Positions 1 to 9,980 are shown, numbered from the stretch's first letter. The stretch: 64,000 nt of DNA from Flavobacterium cauense R2A-7 (GCF_000498475.1 NZ_AVBI01000012.1:420370-484369); one strand, 5' to 3'. The notes: generated from the sequence alone by a model not told the origin. A program made the numbers and translations.

Positions 1-3000
1 TACCCCAATCAAAAAAAAGACAGCATCGTCAATCTCCTTATAAAAAACCGTTTGCCGGTAAAAAAAGTTACCTATAAGTTAGAAGACAAAAAAAATCATT
101 TCCAATATTCGACGGAAGTGGTTGTGCCACAGTTGGAAATCGGGCATTACTTGATTTACATGGAAAGTGAACAAAAAAACGACTCCCTAAAAACAAAAGT
201 TTTTGATTATGAAACACTTACTGTAAGCAATTTAACATTATTAAGCCACACCAAACAAAATCGTATTTATTTCCAGGCATTGGACAGAAAAACAGGAATT
301 CCCATAGAACATGTAAAAATAGCATTTGATGATTATATTTTACACACCGACGAAATGGGGAAAGCGGATGTGAAATTTTCAAAAAAAGACTACTACTTCA
401 GAAATCCGATTACCATCAGCAAAGACAATGATTCTTTGTACATTAACAGAGAATACATCGGTCAATTTGCTTATAACAGTGATAATGGTGACAAAAAAAT
501 AAGAGATCCGAAAATAGCATTTTATCTTGACCGAGCCATTTACAGGCCGGGACAAACGGTATACTATAAAGGAATTGCATTTTGGCAAAAAGACGGCCAA
601 ACAGAAGTTGTCCCCAATTTAACCATAAACCTATTGCTTGAAGACGCCAACAATAGTGAAATCAAAGAAATTGAAGTCAGAACAAACGAATTCGGCTCCT
701 TTTCCGGTGAATTTTTATTACCAAAAACAGGTCTTACCGGAGAGTACTCAATTACTGCTGAAGAACCAGACGCCCCTGAAAAAGATGTAATCTATGATAA
801 AAAAGAGGAAGAACATCCATTTTGGGACAATCAATACGATGACTCGGAAATCAGTTTTAAGGTGGAAGAATACAAACGTCCGAAGTTTGAGATTACCTTC
901 AACCCTATTAAAAAGACCTACACCGTTGACCAAAACGTTACGGTTAAAGGAAAGGCAAAAGCTTTTGCCGGAAGCCCTGTTTCCGACTCAAAAGTAACAT
1001 ATAAGATTACCCGAAACACTTATTCAAATTACAGATATTCATACAACAACGAAGCTGAAATGCTTAAAGAAGGAGAGACAAAAACAGATGCCGAAGGGAA
1101 TTTCAGTATCGAATTTATTGCCGAACCGAGTTATGAATCTAACAAAGAATCCTTACCTGTTTTTAATTACAATGTTGATGTATCCATAACGGATATCAAT
1201 GGTGAAACCCGAAACAATCAAACAGCCGTTAAAGTGGGCTATCATTCGCTGAGTTTACAGACCAATATTCCATACTTAATTGAAACAGACAAAAAATCAA
1301 ATTTGGAAATCGGCAGTAAAAATTTAAATCACGAATTTGTCCCGGTTAAAGGGCAAATCCAGTTTTACGCCCTTTCTCCAATCAATAATAAATGGAAAAA
1401 AAGAACATGGCCAAAACCAGAAATCAAAACGATTTCCGACAGTGAATTCGAGCAATTATTTCCACATGAAAAAAACGAAACGGATACTTCTCCAAAAGAG
1501 AAACTCCTCTTTACCAAAGCTGTAGATACCGAAAAAGACAAAAGCATTGCTTTAGACTTCCTCACCTACTGGAAAACGGGCAATTATAAAGTTATTTTTT
1601 CGGCGAAAGATTCTCTTGGCAATCCGATACAGAGCACGGCTTCCTTTAAATTGTTTCAAAAAAGAGATAAAAACAAACAATCAGACGAACTATTTACCGT
1701 AAAACAAGTAAACTTGAATCCTAAAAAAGATGGTTTTGTTAAACTGGAAATTACTTCTGCTTCCGCTGATTTATACCTCTCCTCCAATGCTTTTTACAAA
1801 GGGATTGAATACCATTCCAGTGAAATTCAATTAAAGGACCGCACAGCTTTCCTTCAAATTCCAATAAAAAAAGAATTTAAAAACGGTATAAACCTGCAAT
1901 TCCAGACCATTTTTGAAAACGTAGCCGAAAAAAAACAACTAACAATATTTTTTTTAGACGAAAAATCAAAACTCTCATTTGAAACCGAAAGTCTTCGAAA
2001 TAAAATCGAACCCGGAAGCAACGAAAACTGGTCTTTCAAAATACACGGAGGTAAGTTAAATGAAGTAGAAGTCTTAGCATCAATGTACGACAGTTCTCTA
2101 GACCAGTTCACCAAAAAAAATTGGAAAAATTTAGACTTCCAAAATGATTATATCAGTCAGGGAAATTTTAAAACACCACTTGGTTTCGGAATGATTTACA
2201 ACACTTTGAGATTCCCTAACGCCTATTATTATCGCGAAATTGAAGAAAACGAAACCAATCTTATTTGGTTTGGTTTTAACTTTTCAAATGCTAACGATTA
2301 TTATTCGAAAAGGCAATATGAAAAACTAATGCAAACCGGCAAAGTTAAAGTTCCTGCTAACTCAAAATCAATTTCAGGAATCGTAACGGAAGGTGGCCTG
2401 CCGCTACCTGGTGTAGCAGTTGTTGTGAAAGGAACAATGAGAGGAACCCAAACCGACATTGATGGTTTCTATTCTATTAACGCGATACAAGGAGAAGAAC
2501 TTGTGTTTTCCTTTATCGGGATGAAGGAGGTTCATTTAAAAATTAATTCAAAAGTTCATAATGTAGCAATGTCCGCCGAAAGCATGACGCTTGAAAATGT
2601 TGTTGTGACTGCTGTCGGTATTAAAAAACGACAGGATGAAGTAACTGCTTCAAATACTGTTTATGCATCAAAAGAACTTACACAGGCAGGAAATACTAAT
2701 ATTATACAATCGTTGGCAGGCAAAGTAGAAGGTTTACAGATAACCCCTGCTAACGGTGTAAATGGAAATACCAGAATAGTCCTCAGAGGCAATAGATCCA
2801 TAACCGGAAACAATCAGGCATTAGTGGTCATTGATGGCGTGATAAGCGATGCGGAAGCTTTAACCAAAATCGGTGCATCCGAGTTACTTTCAACAACGGT
2901 TCTAAAAGGAGCACAAGGAGCTGCCCTTTATGGTGAACAAGGTGCGAATGGCGTACTGATTATTACCACCAAAAAATCCCTTCAGGAAGTAACACACGTT

Positions 3001-5346
3001 CAAGCAAGAAAAAACCTAAACGAAACCGCTTTCTTCTTCCCGCACCTAAAAACGGATAAAGACGGAAAGGTCAAGTTTTCATTTACGTCTCCCGAAGCGC
3101 TTACACAATGGAAAGTAAGACTTTTGGCGCATGATAAAAGAGCCGCTTCCGGATATTTTGAAAACACGGTGGTTACTCAAAAAGATTTGATGGTTACTCC
3201 AAACTTTCCTCGTTTTTTTCGTGAAAAAGATACCGTTTTCGTTTCGGCAAAAATAGCTAATATGACTTATGAAGCAAAACCCGGAATTACTGTCTTACAA
3301 CTTTTTGATGCAGCCTCAATGGAAACGATTGATGCGAAAGTCCTGAATACTGACAACATTAAAAACTTCACTATTCCGGCCAGAGGAAATACCGTTGTAA
3401 CCTGGAGAATTGTCATTCCAGAAGGCTTACAGGGCATTCAATATAAAGTTTTGGCAAAATCCGGTGCTTTTAGCGATGGTGAAGAAAACATCTTACCGGT
3501 ATTAACTAATAACATGCTGGTTACGGAAAGTATACCGCTATGGGTTCGCGGAGGCACTAAAAAAGAATATGTATTGGAGAATCTGAAAAACAACGCCTCA
3601 ACCACTCTTCGAAATCATCTTATTACTCTGGAATACACTTCCAATCCGACATGGCTGGCCTTACAGTCATTACCGTATCTTATGGAATATGAACACGAGT
3701 GCAGCGAACAAACTTTTGCCCGGTACTATGCCAATGTACTTGCCTCAGAAATCATCAACAGCAACCCGAAAATAGCCGCTGTTTTCAATACTTGGAGCAA
3801 AGATGGAAAATCCATTTCCAAACTGGAACAAAATGACGAATTAAAATCGACCATTCTAGCGGAAACCCCTTGGATTCGCGATGCACAATCGGAAGAAGAA
3901 AGAAAGAAGAACTGGGCTTTGCTATTTGATATGAACAAAATGAAACAGTCATTGGAAAATACCTTAACCAAATTAAAGCAAAAACAAAAGAGCTCCGGAG
4001 GTTTTGCCTGGTTTGACGGTTCCGATGAAAGTGAATATATTACCCGACATATTTTGGCTGGTTTTGGTCATTTGTCTAAGATGAAAATCAATACCGAACA
4101 CAAGGATAATTTCAAAGGAATAACAGAAAAAGGCGTTGCTTTTATGGACAAAAAATTCATAGAAGCACACAAACGCAGAACAGCCGTTTTGAAAGAAAAA
4201 GAAAAACTACATTTGGCCAATCCGTATTCTGATTTACATTATTTGTATACACGAAGTTTTTATCTGGACAGCAATCCGCTTACTGATGAACTCAAGAAAA
4301 CAACAAAAGCATACCTTGACAATATAACCGAAAACTGGCTAAATTACTCTTTATACGAAAAAGGCATGGCAGCTTTGACTTTAGACCGATTTGGCGAAAA
4401 CGCTACCGCAAAAAAAATCATAGAAAGCCTTAAAGAAACCGCTTCCAACAATGACGATTGGGGTATGTATTGGATTGAAAACAAATCCGGCTGGTATTGG
4501 TACCAGGCACCGATTGAAACCCAAGCGTTGCTGATTGAAGCTTTCGCTGAAATTAACAATGACACTCAATCGGTAGATGCTATGAAAGTCTGGTTATTAA
4601 AAAACAAACAAAATAAAAACTGGCCAACCACAAAAGCTACAACCGAAGCCATTTACGCTTTATTAATGCAAGGCAATGATTGGCTCTCCATAAAGGACAA
4701 CACCGTCATAAAAATAGGCGATGAAAAAATTATCACCAAAAAATTGTCGGAAACCGAAAAAGAAGCTGAAACCGGATACTTCAAAATGAACTGGAAAGCA
4801 GATGAAATCAAAAAAGAAATGGCAGAACTTTCAATCCAAAACAAATCGGGCGTTCCGGGATATGGCGGACTGTATTGGCAATATTTTGAAGATTTGGATA
4901 AAATTAAAGCCAATTCGGAAACTACTTTATCGACGTCGAAAGAATTATACCTAAAGAAAAACAGGGCCAATGGGGAGCAATTACAACGAATTACCAATAA
5001 AAAACCGCTTAAAATAGGTGATTTGGTCACAGTTCGCCTTATCATAACGGCAAAAGAATCGATGGAATTTGTTCATTTGAAAGACATGCGGGCAGCAGCT
5101 TTTGAACCGGTAAATGTCCTTTCTGAATACCAATGGAAAAGCGGTTTAGGCTATTATATGAGTACCAAAGACATGGCTACGCATTTCTTCTTCGACAGCA
5201 TTAACAAAGGATCCTATGTTTTAGAATACGATGTACGTGTAAACAACAAAGGCGATTTTTCCAATGGAATTACAACGATACAGAGTATGTATGCACCGGA
5301 ATTCACAAGTCACAGTAAAGGAATAAGAGTTTCTGTAAAAGAATAG
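1..5346 (+). CDS. Alpha-2-macroglobulin family protein with inserted CPD and SusC-type plug domains (5' partial)
   Basis: The frame is open to base 1, so the true start lies upstream; the first in-window start-like codon is TTG at 52. Residue numbers below count from that TTG (1764 residues). MG-type beta domains fill roughly residues 1-770. A carboxypeptidase-D-regulatory-like domain begins near residue 774 (about nt 2371-2556) and a TonB-receptor plug of SusC type follows at about 845-975 (nt 2584-2976), with VVIDGV and a terminal GVLIITTKK. The macroglobulin A2M domain then resumes (FTSPEALTQW). The thioester motif CSEQ has its Cys at residue 1217 (nt 3700). The family traps proteases covalently in the periplasm or at the surface. 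No beta-barrel follows the plug, so it is not a transporter. Reading is continuous across both junctions. Identity as macroglobulin is firm; the role of the plug is unknown. Confidence 0.93.
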   Translation, partial: YPNQKKDSIVNLLIKNRLPVKKVTYKLEDKKNHFQYSTEVVVPQLEIGHYLIYMESEQKNDSLKTKVFDYETLTVSNLTLLSHTKQNRIYFQALDRKTGIPIEHVKIAFDDYILHTDEMGKADVKFSKKDYYFRNPITISKDNDSLYINREYIGQFAYNSDNGDKKIRDPKIAFYLDRAIYRPGQTVYYKGIAFWQKDGQTEVVPNLTINLLLEDANNSEIKEIEVRTNEFGSFSGEFLLPKTGLTGEYSITAEEPDAPEKDVIYDKKEEEHPFWDNQYDDSEISFKVEEYKRPKFEITFNPIKKTYTVDQNVTVKGKAKAFAGSPVSDSKVTYKITRNTYSNYRYSYNNEAEMLKEGETKTDAEGNFSIEFIAEPSYESNKESLPVFNYNVDVSITDINGETRNNQTAVKVGYHSLSLQTNIPYLIETDKKSNLEIGSKNLNHEFVPVKGQIQFYALSPINNKWKKRTWPKPEIKTISDSEFEQLFPHEKNETDTSPKEKLLFTKAVDTEKDKSIALDFLTYWKTGNYKVIFSAKDSLGNPIQSTASFKLFQKRDKNKQSDELFTVKQVNLNPKKDGFVKLEITSASADLYLSSNAFYKGIEYHSSEIQLKDRTAFLQIPIKKEFKNGINLQFQTIFENVAEKKQLTIFFLDEKSKLSFETESLRNKIEPGSNENWSFKIHGGKLNEVEVLASMYDSSLDQFTKKNWKNLDFQNDYISQGNFKTPLGFGMIYNTLRFPNAYYYREIEENETNLIWFGFNFSNANDYYSKRQYEKLMQTGKVKVPANSKSISGIVTEGGLPLPGVAVVVKGTMRGTQTDIDGFYSINAIQGEELVFSFIGMKEVHLKINSKVHNVAMSAESMTLENVVVTAVGIKKRQDEVTASNTVYASKELTQAGNTNIIQSLAGKVEGLQITPANGVNGNTRIVLRGNRSITGNNQALVVIDGVISDAEALTKIGASELLSTTVLKGAQGAALYGEQGANGVLIITTKKSLQEVTHVQARKNLNETAFFFPHLKTDKDGKVKFSFTSPEALTQWKVRLLAHDKRAASGYFENTVVTQKDLMVTPNFPRFFREKDTVFVSAKIANMTYEAKPGITVLQLFDAASMETIDAKVLNTDNIKNFTIPARGNTVVTWRIVIPEGLQGIQYKVLAKSGAFSDGEENILPVLTNNMLVTESIPLWVRGGTKKEYVLENLKNNASTTLRNHLITLEYTSNPTWLALQSLPYLMEYEHECSEQTFARYYANVLASEIINSNPKIAAVFNTWSKDGKSISKLEQNDELKSTILAETPWIRDAQSEEERKKNWALLFDMNKMKQSLENTLTKLKQKQKSSGGFAWFDGSDESEYITRHILAGFGHLSKMKINTEHKDNFKGITEKGVAFMDKKFIEAHKRRTAVLKEKEKLHLANPYSDLHYLYTRSFYLDSNPLTDELKKTTKAYLDNITENWLNYSLYEKGMAALTLDRFGENATAKKIIESLKETASNNDDWGMYWIENKSGWYWYQAPIETQALLIEAFAEINNDTQSVDAMKVWLLKNKQNKNWPTTKATTEAIYALLMQGNDWLSIKDNTVIKIGDEKIITKKLSETEKEAETGYFKMNWKADEIKKEMAELSIQNKSGVPGYGGLYWQYFEDLDKIKANSETTLSTSKELYLKKNRANGEQLQRITNKKPLKIGDLVTVRLIITAKESMEFVHLKDMRAAAFEPVNVLSEYQWKSGLGYYMSTKDMATHFFFDSINKGSYVLEYDVRVNNKGDFSNGITTIQSMYAPEFTSHSKGIRVSVKE
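2371..2976 (+). other. CPD-like plus SusC-type plug module inside the macroglobulin gene
   Basis: This is a sub-gene module. It starts with SGIVTEGGLPLPGVAVVVKG, typical of carboxypeptidase-D-like N-terminal extensions of SusC/RagA proteins, and continues into a plug with the ENVVVTAVG stretch, an RGNRSITGNNQ-type motif, VVIDGV and LYGEQGANGVLIITTKK. Such modules normally precede a 22-strand barrel. Here they are flanked on both sides by macroglobulin sequence in the same frame. Confidence 0.88.
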
Positions 5347-5349
5347 CGA

Positions 5350-6432
5350 ATGAAAAAAACGATTCTGATTACTGCTTTGCTTTTTGCAACTTTAGCCTTT
5401 TCTCAAATCAAGATTTCCGGAATTGTAAGAGACAAAGAAACGAAAGAACCACTTCAGGGCGCTTCCATTTTTGCGCCTAATACCACGAACGGCGGTTCCA
5501 CGGACGATAAAGGCTCTTTTTCTTTTACGCTGTCTGAAAACCAAAATGAGGTTATCATCAGTTATGTAGGTTATGAAACCGTACTCGTTCCGGCCGCTTC
5601 CCTTTCCGACGCTACCAAATCCAATATTATCTTACTTACTCCGATAATCAATACTCTAAAAGAGGTGGTTATCCGGAAAATCTCTGCAAAAGATCGCGCC
5701 AAATACATGGCAATTTTCAATCGGGGGTTCATCGGTTTTGGAACAATTGCCGAAAACACAAAAATCCTGAATCCGGAAGTGCTTCAGTTTGATATGAATT
5801 CTGACAATACCTTACTTATCGTTTCGGCTGATGAACCCATTCAAATGATTAACAAAAAAACCGGTTATCAGATTTCCTATGAATTGGTCTACTTTGAAAA
5901 CAAAGTCACTTCGCAAGAGAAAAATGAACAGCTCACAACGTACTTCGGATATCCCTTCTTTAAAGATATTGTCGCAGAAAAAAAACTTGACCCCAAAAAA
6001 ACAGCTCAAACGCGATTAAAATGCTACAAGGGTTCTACCATGCATTTCATACGTAGTCTATACGACGGTACAATGGAAAAAGAAGGGTTTACTGTGCGAA
6101 AATTTAAAAGGGAAAAAACTCCTCATATACCGGTGGAATACAAGGATATTTATGAGACGAACGACTGTATGGTGCATCAATTGGTTTTTGAAAGAGACAA
6201 TAAAAAATATTTGTATTTCACTGATTTTCTTTCAGTGCACCATCCTTCGGAAGAGCATAAAAAGCTACAATGCTCACAATTGAAATTACTGGTTGACAAA
6301 CCAATCGAAATCTACACTAACGGTAATTATGCGGATCCAGATACATTAGCAAATTATGGCTATATGGGTTGGCAGAAAATGGGAGAAATGCTACCGTTTG
6401 ATTATCAACCAGATCCGATTATTACTGAATAA
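5350..6432 (+). CDS. Secreted carboxypeptidase-like regulatory domain protein
   Basis: The gene encodes 360 residues and begins 3 nt after the macroglobulin stop, so the two are almost certainly cotranscribed. A signal peptide (MKKTILITALLFATLAFSQ) precedes a carboxypeptidase-D-like beta-sandwich at about residues 22-100, with the usual GxVxDxxTxEPLxGA opening and ISYVGYET strand. The remaining 250 residues match no family I recognise; this arrangement is common among uncharacterised Bacteroidota envelope proteins. No plug or barrel follows the domain. Location is probably periplasmic or outer-membrane associated. It may be an accessory partner of the macroglobulin, but only gene position supports that. 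Confidence 0.85.
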   Translation: MKKTILITALLFATLAFSQIKISGIVRDKETKEPLQGASIFAPNTTNGGSTDDKGSFSFTLSENQNEVIISYVGYETVLVPAASLSDATKSNIILLTPIINTLKEVVIRKISAKDRAKYMAIFNRGFIGFGTIAENTKILNPEVLQFDMNSDNTLLIVSADEPIQMINKKTGYQISYELVYFENKVTSQEKNEQLTTYFGYPFFKDIVAEKKLDPKKTAQTRLKCYKGSTMHFIRSLYDGTMEKEGFTVRKFKREKTPHIPVEYKDIYETNDCMVHQLVFERDNKKYLYFTDFLSVHHPSEEHKKLQCSQLKLLVDKPIEIYTNGNYADPDTLANYGYMGWQKMGEMLPFDYQPDPIITE

Positions 6433-6480
6433 CCTTTCCGAAAAACACCCAAATACAAAAAACATTTCTTCACTAGCCCT

Positions 6481-6541
6481 GATTGCAGTGTAAATCCTGT
6501 TGTTGTGAGATTGCCTCGCAAGCTCGCAATGACAGATTGCA
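6481..6541. repeat. Short dispersed palindromic intergenic repeat (REP-like)
   Basis: The 233-nt gap after the CPD-protein gene holds the word GATTGC three times (6481, 6511, 6535). Around the second is an imperfect palindrome, GATTGCCTCGCAAGC followed by TCGCAATGAC, resembling the extragenic repeat found in many bacteria. There is one copy here. I see no gene in the gap. Confidence 0.45.
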
Positions 6542-6610
6542 ATGGAAAGCAGGAACAGGGAAATCAAAAAATGCCCGAGCCATTCCGCTCCTAAACTAAA
6601 ATAAAACCAT

Positions 6611-6660
6611 AAAAAAAATCCGGACACATTGCTGCATCCGGATTATAATTTTCAGGAAAA
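6611..6660 (-). terminator. Terminator of the S46 peptidase gene
   Basis: An 8-bp perfect stem, AATCCGGA (6617-6624) with TCCGGATT (6637-6644), is followed on the minus strand by a run of eight T. A second hairpin, TTCAGG-AAAA-CCTGAA, lies at about 6651-6666 next to the stop codon. Confidence 0.8.
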
Positions 6661-6666
6661 CCTGAA

Positions 6667-8817
6667 TTATTTCACAATAGTCATTTCGTCTACAATGTGT
6701 TTCGCATTTGAGAAGTTCTCAATTACCCACAATACGTAACGAATATCACAGTTGATAGTTCTTTGTAATTTGTTGTCGAAGATTACGTCACCAGCCATCG
6801 CTTCGATGTTTCCGTCGAAAGCCAAACCGATTAACTCCCCTTTTCCGTTTAATACCGGAGAACCTGAGTTACCTCCTGTAATATCGTTATCCGTTAAGAA
6901 ATTCACGTGTAATGAACCGTCTTTGTCGGCATAACGACCGAAATCTTTGTTTTTGTTCATTTCTAAAACACGTGCCGGTAAATCAAATTCCTGATCGCCT
7001 TTTTTGTATTTTTTCACCTGACCTGCTAAAGTAGTATAGTTGTTAACTACAGCATCATTACGCTTGTCGGCAGGCAATGAACGTACTTTTCCGTAAGTCA
7101 AACGCAAGGTTGAGTTCGCATCCGGATATTTGATAGTTCCGATTTTAGACTCACGTAAACCTTCTACCAATTTGCGGTAAGCAGCTCCGAAGTCGTTTTG
7201 TGCTTTTGCGATTTCATCTGATTTTGAACCGAAATGTGCTACCAAATCAGCAGACAATTTCACCAATGGATCGTTTGCGATTAACGCTTCGTTTGGCACT
7301 TCCAAGAACGCTTTGATTCTTTCTTTTGACGATAAGATACTCAAATCGAAAGCCGCATTTACATATTTGGAGAAATCGTTGTTGTTTGCTTTTGCCAATT
7401 CAGCCACCGCTGGTGCAATTGCGTATCCTGTAGATTTAGTAGCGTATAATTTCAATTCAGCCGCTAAGATGTCTTTTTCAGCAGGAATGTGTACTTCTTT
7501 GAAGAATTCTTCTGTCATTTCAAGAATTGCAGGAGCCATTTGCGTGCGTTTTGCAGCATCCGACTTAGCATAAGTTTCCAATTGTTTTCCTAAACTTCTT
7601 GAAATGGTTCCGTAAGCACTGGTTCTGAATAATGTTGTCAGGTAGTTATCGTGACGTGATTTTTCATTCGTTAACTTGTAGTAGTTATTGATGGTAGCCA
7701 CTACGTTTCCGTATTTTGCTTTGTTTTCAGCTTTGTTAGCCCATTTGTTAAATTTAGCTTCCTGAGCCGCTTTTGTTTTAGCAGTACCAAATTTGGTTAA
7801 TGCGTCAATCATTCCCTGACGGTTTTTCCAGTAATTAGCTACTCCTGCATATTTAGAAGCGTATACTAAATTTAAAGCTTCGCTTTGGTCCATGTATTTT
7901 TTCATGGCATCCATTCCGGTTTTAGAACCTTCAACCCAAGCAGGGTAAGCAAATTTGACGTTCTGATCGATTCCTGAAGCCGGCATCCAACGGTTTGTTC
8001 TACCCGGATATCCTAAAATCATAGCGAAATCGTTTTCTTTAACACCACCGATGTTTACCGGTAAGTAGTGTTTTGGTTGTAAGGGAACGTTGTTTGGCGA
8101 ATAGTCTGCAGGATTTCCGTTCGCATCAGCGTACACACGGAACATTGAGAAATCTGCGGTATGACGTGGCCATTCCCAGTTATCAGTGTCACCACCAAAT
8201 TTTCCTAAACTTTCAGGAGGTGTTCCTACTAAACGTACATCTTTATAATCCTGGTAAACGAAATAGTAGTATTCGTTTCCTTGGAAGAACGAACGAACAG
8301 AAACGGTATATTTTCCGCCTTCGTTGTTTTCTTTTTCGATTTTTGCGATTTCAGCATTGATCGCTTTTTCACGCTCAGCCTCAGTCATTTTATCGTTTAC
8401 TACCGCTAAAATACGTTTTGAAACATCATCCATACGTACGAAGAAACGAACATACAAACTTGAAGGTTTCATTTCGTCTTTTTTAGAAGCCGCCCAATAA
8501 CCGTCTTTTAAGTAGTTTTTCTCTGCTGATGACAATTCAGCGATGGCATCGTATCCACAGTGGTGGTTTGTTAATACCAATCCGTCTTTTGAAATCATCT
8601 CAGCAGTACACCCTCCGTTAAACTGAACGATAGCGTCTTTTAAACTGTGATGGTTGATGCTGTAAATTTCTTCAGCTGTAAGCTGCAATCCCATTTTCTG
8701 CATATCTCTGTGGTTCAAACGCTCGATGAACATTAAAAACCACATTCCTTCATCGGCTTTCACACTTGCAGGTACAAGCGTAATCAGAGCGATTAAGGAT
8801 AAAAGTAATTTTTTCAT
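6667..8817 (-). CDS. dpp7: S46 family dipeptidyl peptidase, DPP7-like
   Basis: The 716-residue length fits S46 peptidases (DPP7, DPP11), which release dipeptides from the N-terminus of oligopeptides in the periplasm. A signal peptide ends near ADEGMW, leaving the acidic N-terminus characteristic of the family. The chymotrypsin-like triad is visible: His in TNHHCG (His85 or His86), Asp222 in RHTADFSMFR and Ser651 in GGNSGSP. Eighteen residues after the catalytic Ser there is Gly669; in Porphyromonas gingivalis this site is Gly in DPP7 and Arg in the Asp/Glu-specific DPP11, so a preference for hydrophobic P1 is inferred. The gene is monocistronic with its own terminator. It probably takes part in peptide scavenging by this amino-acid-using organism. 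Confidence 0.95.
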   Translation of the reverse strand: MKKLLLSLIALITLVPASVKADEGMWFLMFIERLNHRDMQKMGLQLTAEEIYSINHHSLKDAIVQFNGGCTAEMISKDGLVLTNHHCGYDAIAELSSAEKNYLKDGYWAASKKDEMKPSSLYVRFFVRMDDVSKRILAVVNDKMTEAEREKAINAEIAKIEKENNEGGKYTVSVRSFFQGNEYYYFVYQDYKDVRLVGTPPESLGKFGGDTDNWEWPRHTADFSMFRVYADANGNPADYSPNNVPLQPKHYLPVNIGGVKENDFAMILGYPGRTNRWMPASGIDQNVKFAYPAWVEGSKTGMDAMKKYMDQSEALNLVYASKYAGVANYWKNRQGMIDALTKFGTAKTKAAQEAKFNKWANKAENKAKYGNVVATINNYYKLTNEKSRHDNYLTTLFRTSAYGTISRSLGKQLETYAKSDAAKRTQMAPAILEMTEEFFKEVHIPAEKDILAAELKLYATKSTGYAIAPAVAELAKANNNDFSKYVNAAFDLSILSSKERIKAFLEVPNEALIANDPLVKLSADLVAHFGSKSDEIAKAQNDFGAAYRKLVEGLRESKIGTIKYPDANSTLRLTYGKVRSLPADKRNDAVVNNYTTLAGQVKKYKKGDQEFDLPARVLEMNKNKDFGRYADKDGSLHVNFLTDNDITGGNSGSPVLNGKGELIGLAFDGNIEAMAGDVIFDNKLQRTINCDIRYVLWVIENFSNAKHIVDEMTIVK

Positions 8818-8936
8818 AATAGTTAATATTTTTAGTGATGCGAAGATACTTTTTTTTGGTAATTGGCTGAAAATAATGGTTTATAAATATTTATTGTTAA
8901 GAAAATTTTAACAATTGATTCTTTCCTAGAAATAAA

Positions 8937-8960
8937 AAAGGTGCTCATTCGAACACCTTT
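8937..8960 (-). terminator. Terminator downstream of obg
   Basis: A 7-bp stem AAAGGTG / CACCTTT with a 10-nt loop lies just beyond the obg stop codon and is followed on the minus strand by a T-rich run. Confidence 0.8.
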
Positions 8961-8964
8961 AGTT

Positions 8965-9975
8965 TTATTCTGTTTCCACATTCAGCATCTGCCAAAGTTT
9001 ATCTTTTAATTCGGTCAGCCCTTGTTGAGCCACTGAGGAAATAAACATATATGGGATTCCTTTGAAATCTTTATCCAACTGTTTTTTCATTTCGGCTTTC
9101 AGTTCGTCGTCAAGCATGTCGGATTTTGAAATTACCACCAAACGGTCTTTATCCAACATTTCCGGATTGTAACGACGAAGTTCATCCAAAAGAATATCGT
9201 ATTCTTTTTTAATGTCCGGCGCATCGGCTGGTACCAAAAACAATAAAGTCGAATTTCGTTCGATGTGACGCAAAAAGTAATGTCCTAATCCTTTACCTTC
9301 AGCCGCACCTTCGATAATTCCGGGAATATCCGCAATTACAAACGATTGGAAATCACGGTAAGCGACAATTCCCAAATTCGGTTTTAGTGTTGTAAACGGA
9401 TAATCGGCAATTTTTGGTTTTGCGGAAGTCAATACCGACAATAACGTCGATTTTCCCGCATTTGGAAATCCTACCAAACCAACATCAGCCAATACTTTCA
9501 ACTCTAAGATAACATCCATCTCTTCGGATGGCAATCCCGGTTGTGAATAGCGTGGCGTTTGATTGGTGGAACTCCTGAAATGCCAGTTTCCCAATCCACC
9601 TTTTCCTCCTTTTACAAGGATGCGTTTTTCGCCATGTTCCGTAATTTCAAAAAGCACTTCATCAGTTTCCTTATCGCGAACTACTGTTCCAAGAGGCACC
9701 TCAATGTATTTATCTTCTCCATCGGCACCCGTACTTCTGGCACTTCCTCCATCTCCCCCGTGACCGGCTTTAATGTGACGTGCGAATTTTAAGTGGAACA
9801 ACGTCCACAATCCTTTGTTTCCAACCAGATATACGTGTCCGCCGCGACCACCGTCACCACCGTCCGGACCACCTTTTTCAATAAATTTTTCCCTATGCAA
9901 ATGCGTAGACCCTTTACCTCCTTTTCCGGAAGCTACATATATTTTTACGTAGTCTACAAAATTCCCCTCTGTCAT
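8965..9975 (-). CDS. obg: GTPase Obg/CgtA
   Basis: Essential GTPase that associates with the large ribosomal subunit and links ribosome maturation with growth and stringent control. The 336 residues contain the glycine-rich Obg fold (about 5-160, many GGxGG runs) and the G domain: P-loop GFPNAGKST at 169-177, switch region and DIPG at 216-219, SKSD at 283-286. The variable C-terminal domain of some homologues is absent, as is usual in Bacteroidota. The start, [10 protein letters not shown], matches the conserved Obg N-terminus. The short gap upstream (towards the CorC gene) is filled by a tandem heptamer tract that comes within 5 nt of the start codon. Confidence 0.97.
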   Translation of the reverse strand: MTEGNFVDYVKIYVASGKGGKGSTHLHREKFIEKGGPDGGDGGRGGHVYLVGNKGLWTLFHLKFARHIKAGHGGDGGSARSTGADGEDKYIEVPLGTVVRDKETDEVLFEITEHGEKRILVKGGKGGLGNWHFRSSTNQTPRYSQPGLPSEEMDVILELKVLADVGLVGFPNAGKSTLLSVLTSAKPKIADYPFTTLKPNLGIVAYRDFQSFVIADIPGIIEGAAEGKGLGHYFLRHIERNSTLLFLVPADAPDIKKEYDILLDELRRYNPEMLDKDRLVVISKSDMLDDELKAEMKKQLDKDFKGIPYMFISSVAQQGLTELKDKLWQMLNVETE

Positions 9976-9980
9976 TGTTT

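Noticed and set aside
2371..2976. Complete TonB-dependent transporter in the macroglobulin gene
   Set aside because: Only the CPD and plug domains are present; no barrel strands follow.
4653..5045. 130-residue open frame on the minus strand inside the macroglobulin gene
   Set aside because: It is wholly antisense to clear coding sequence, has no family features and no start signals.
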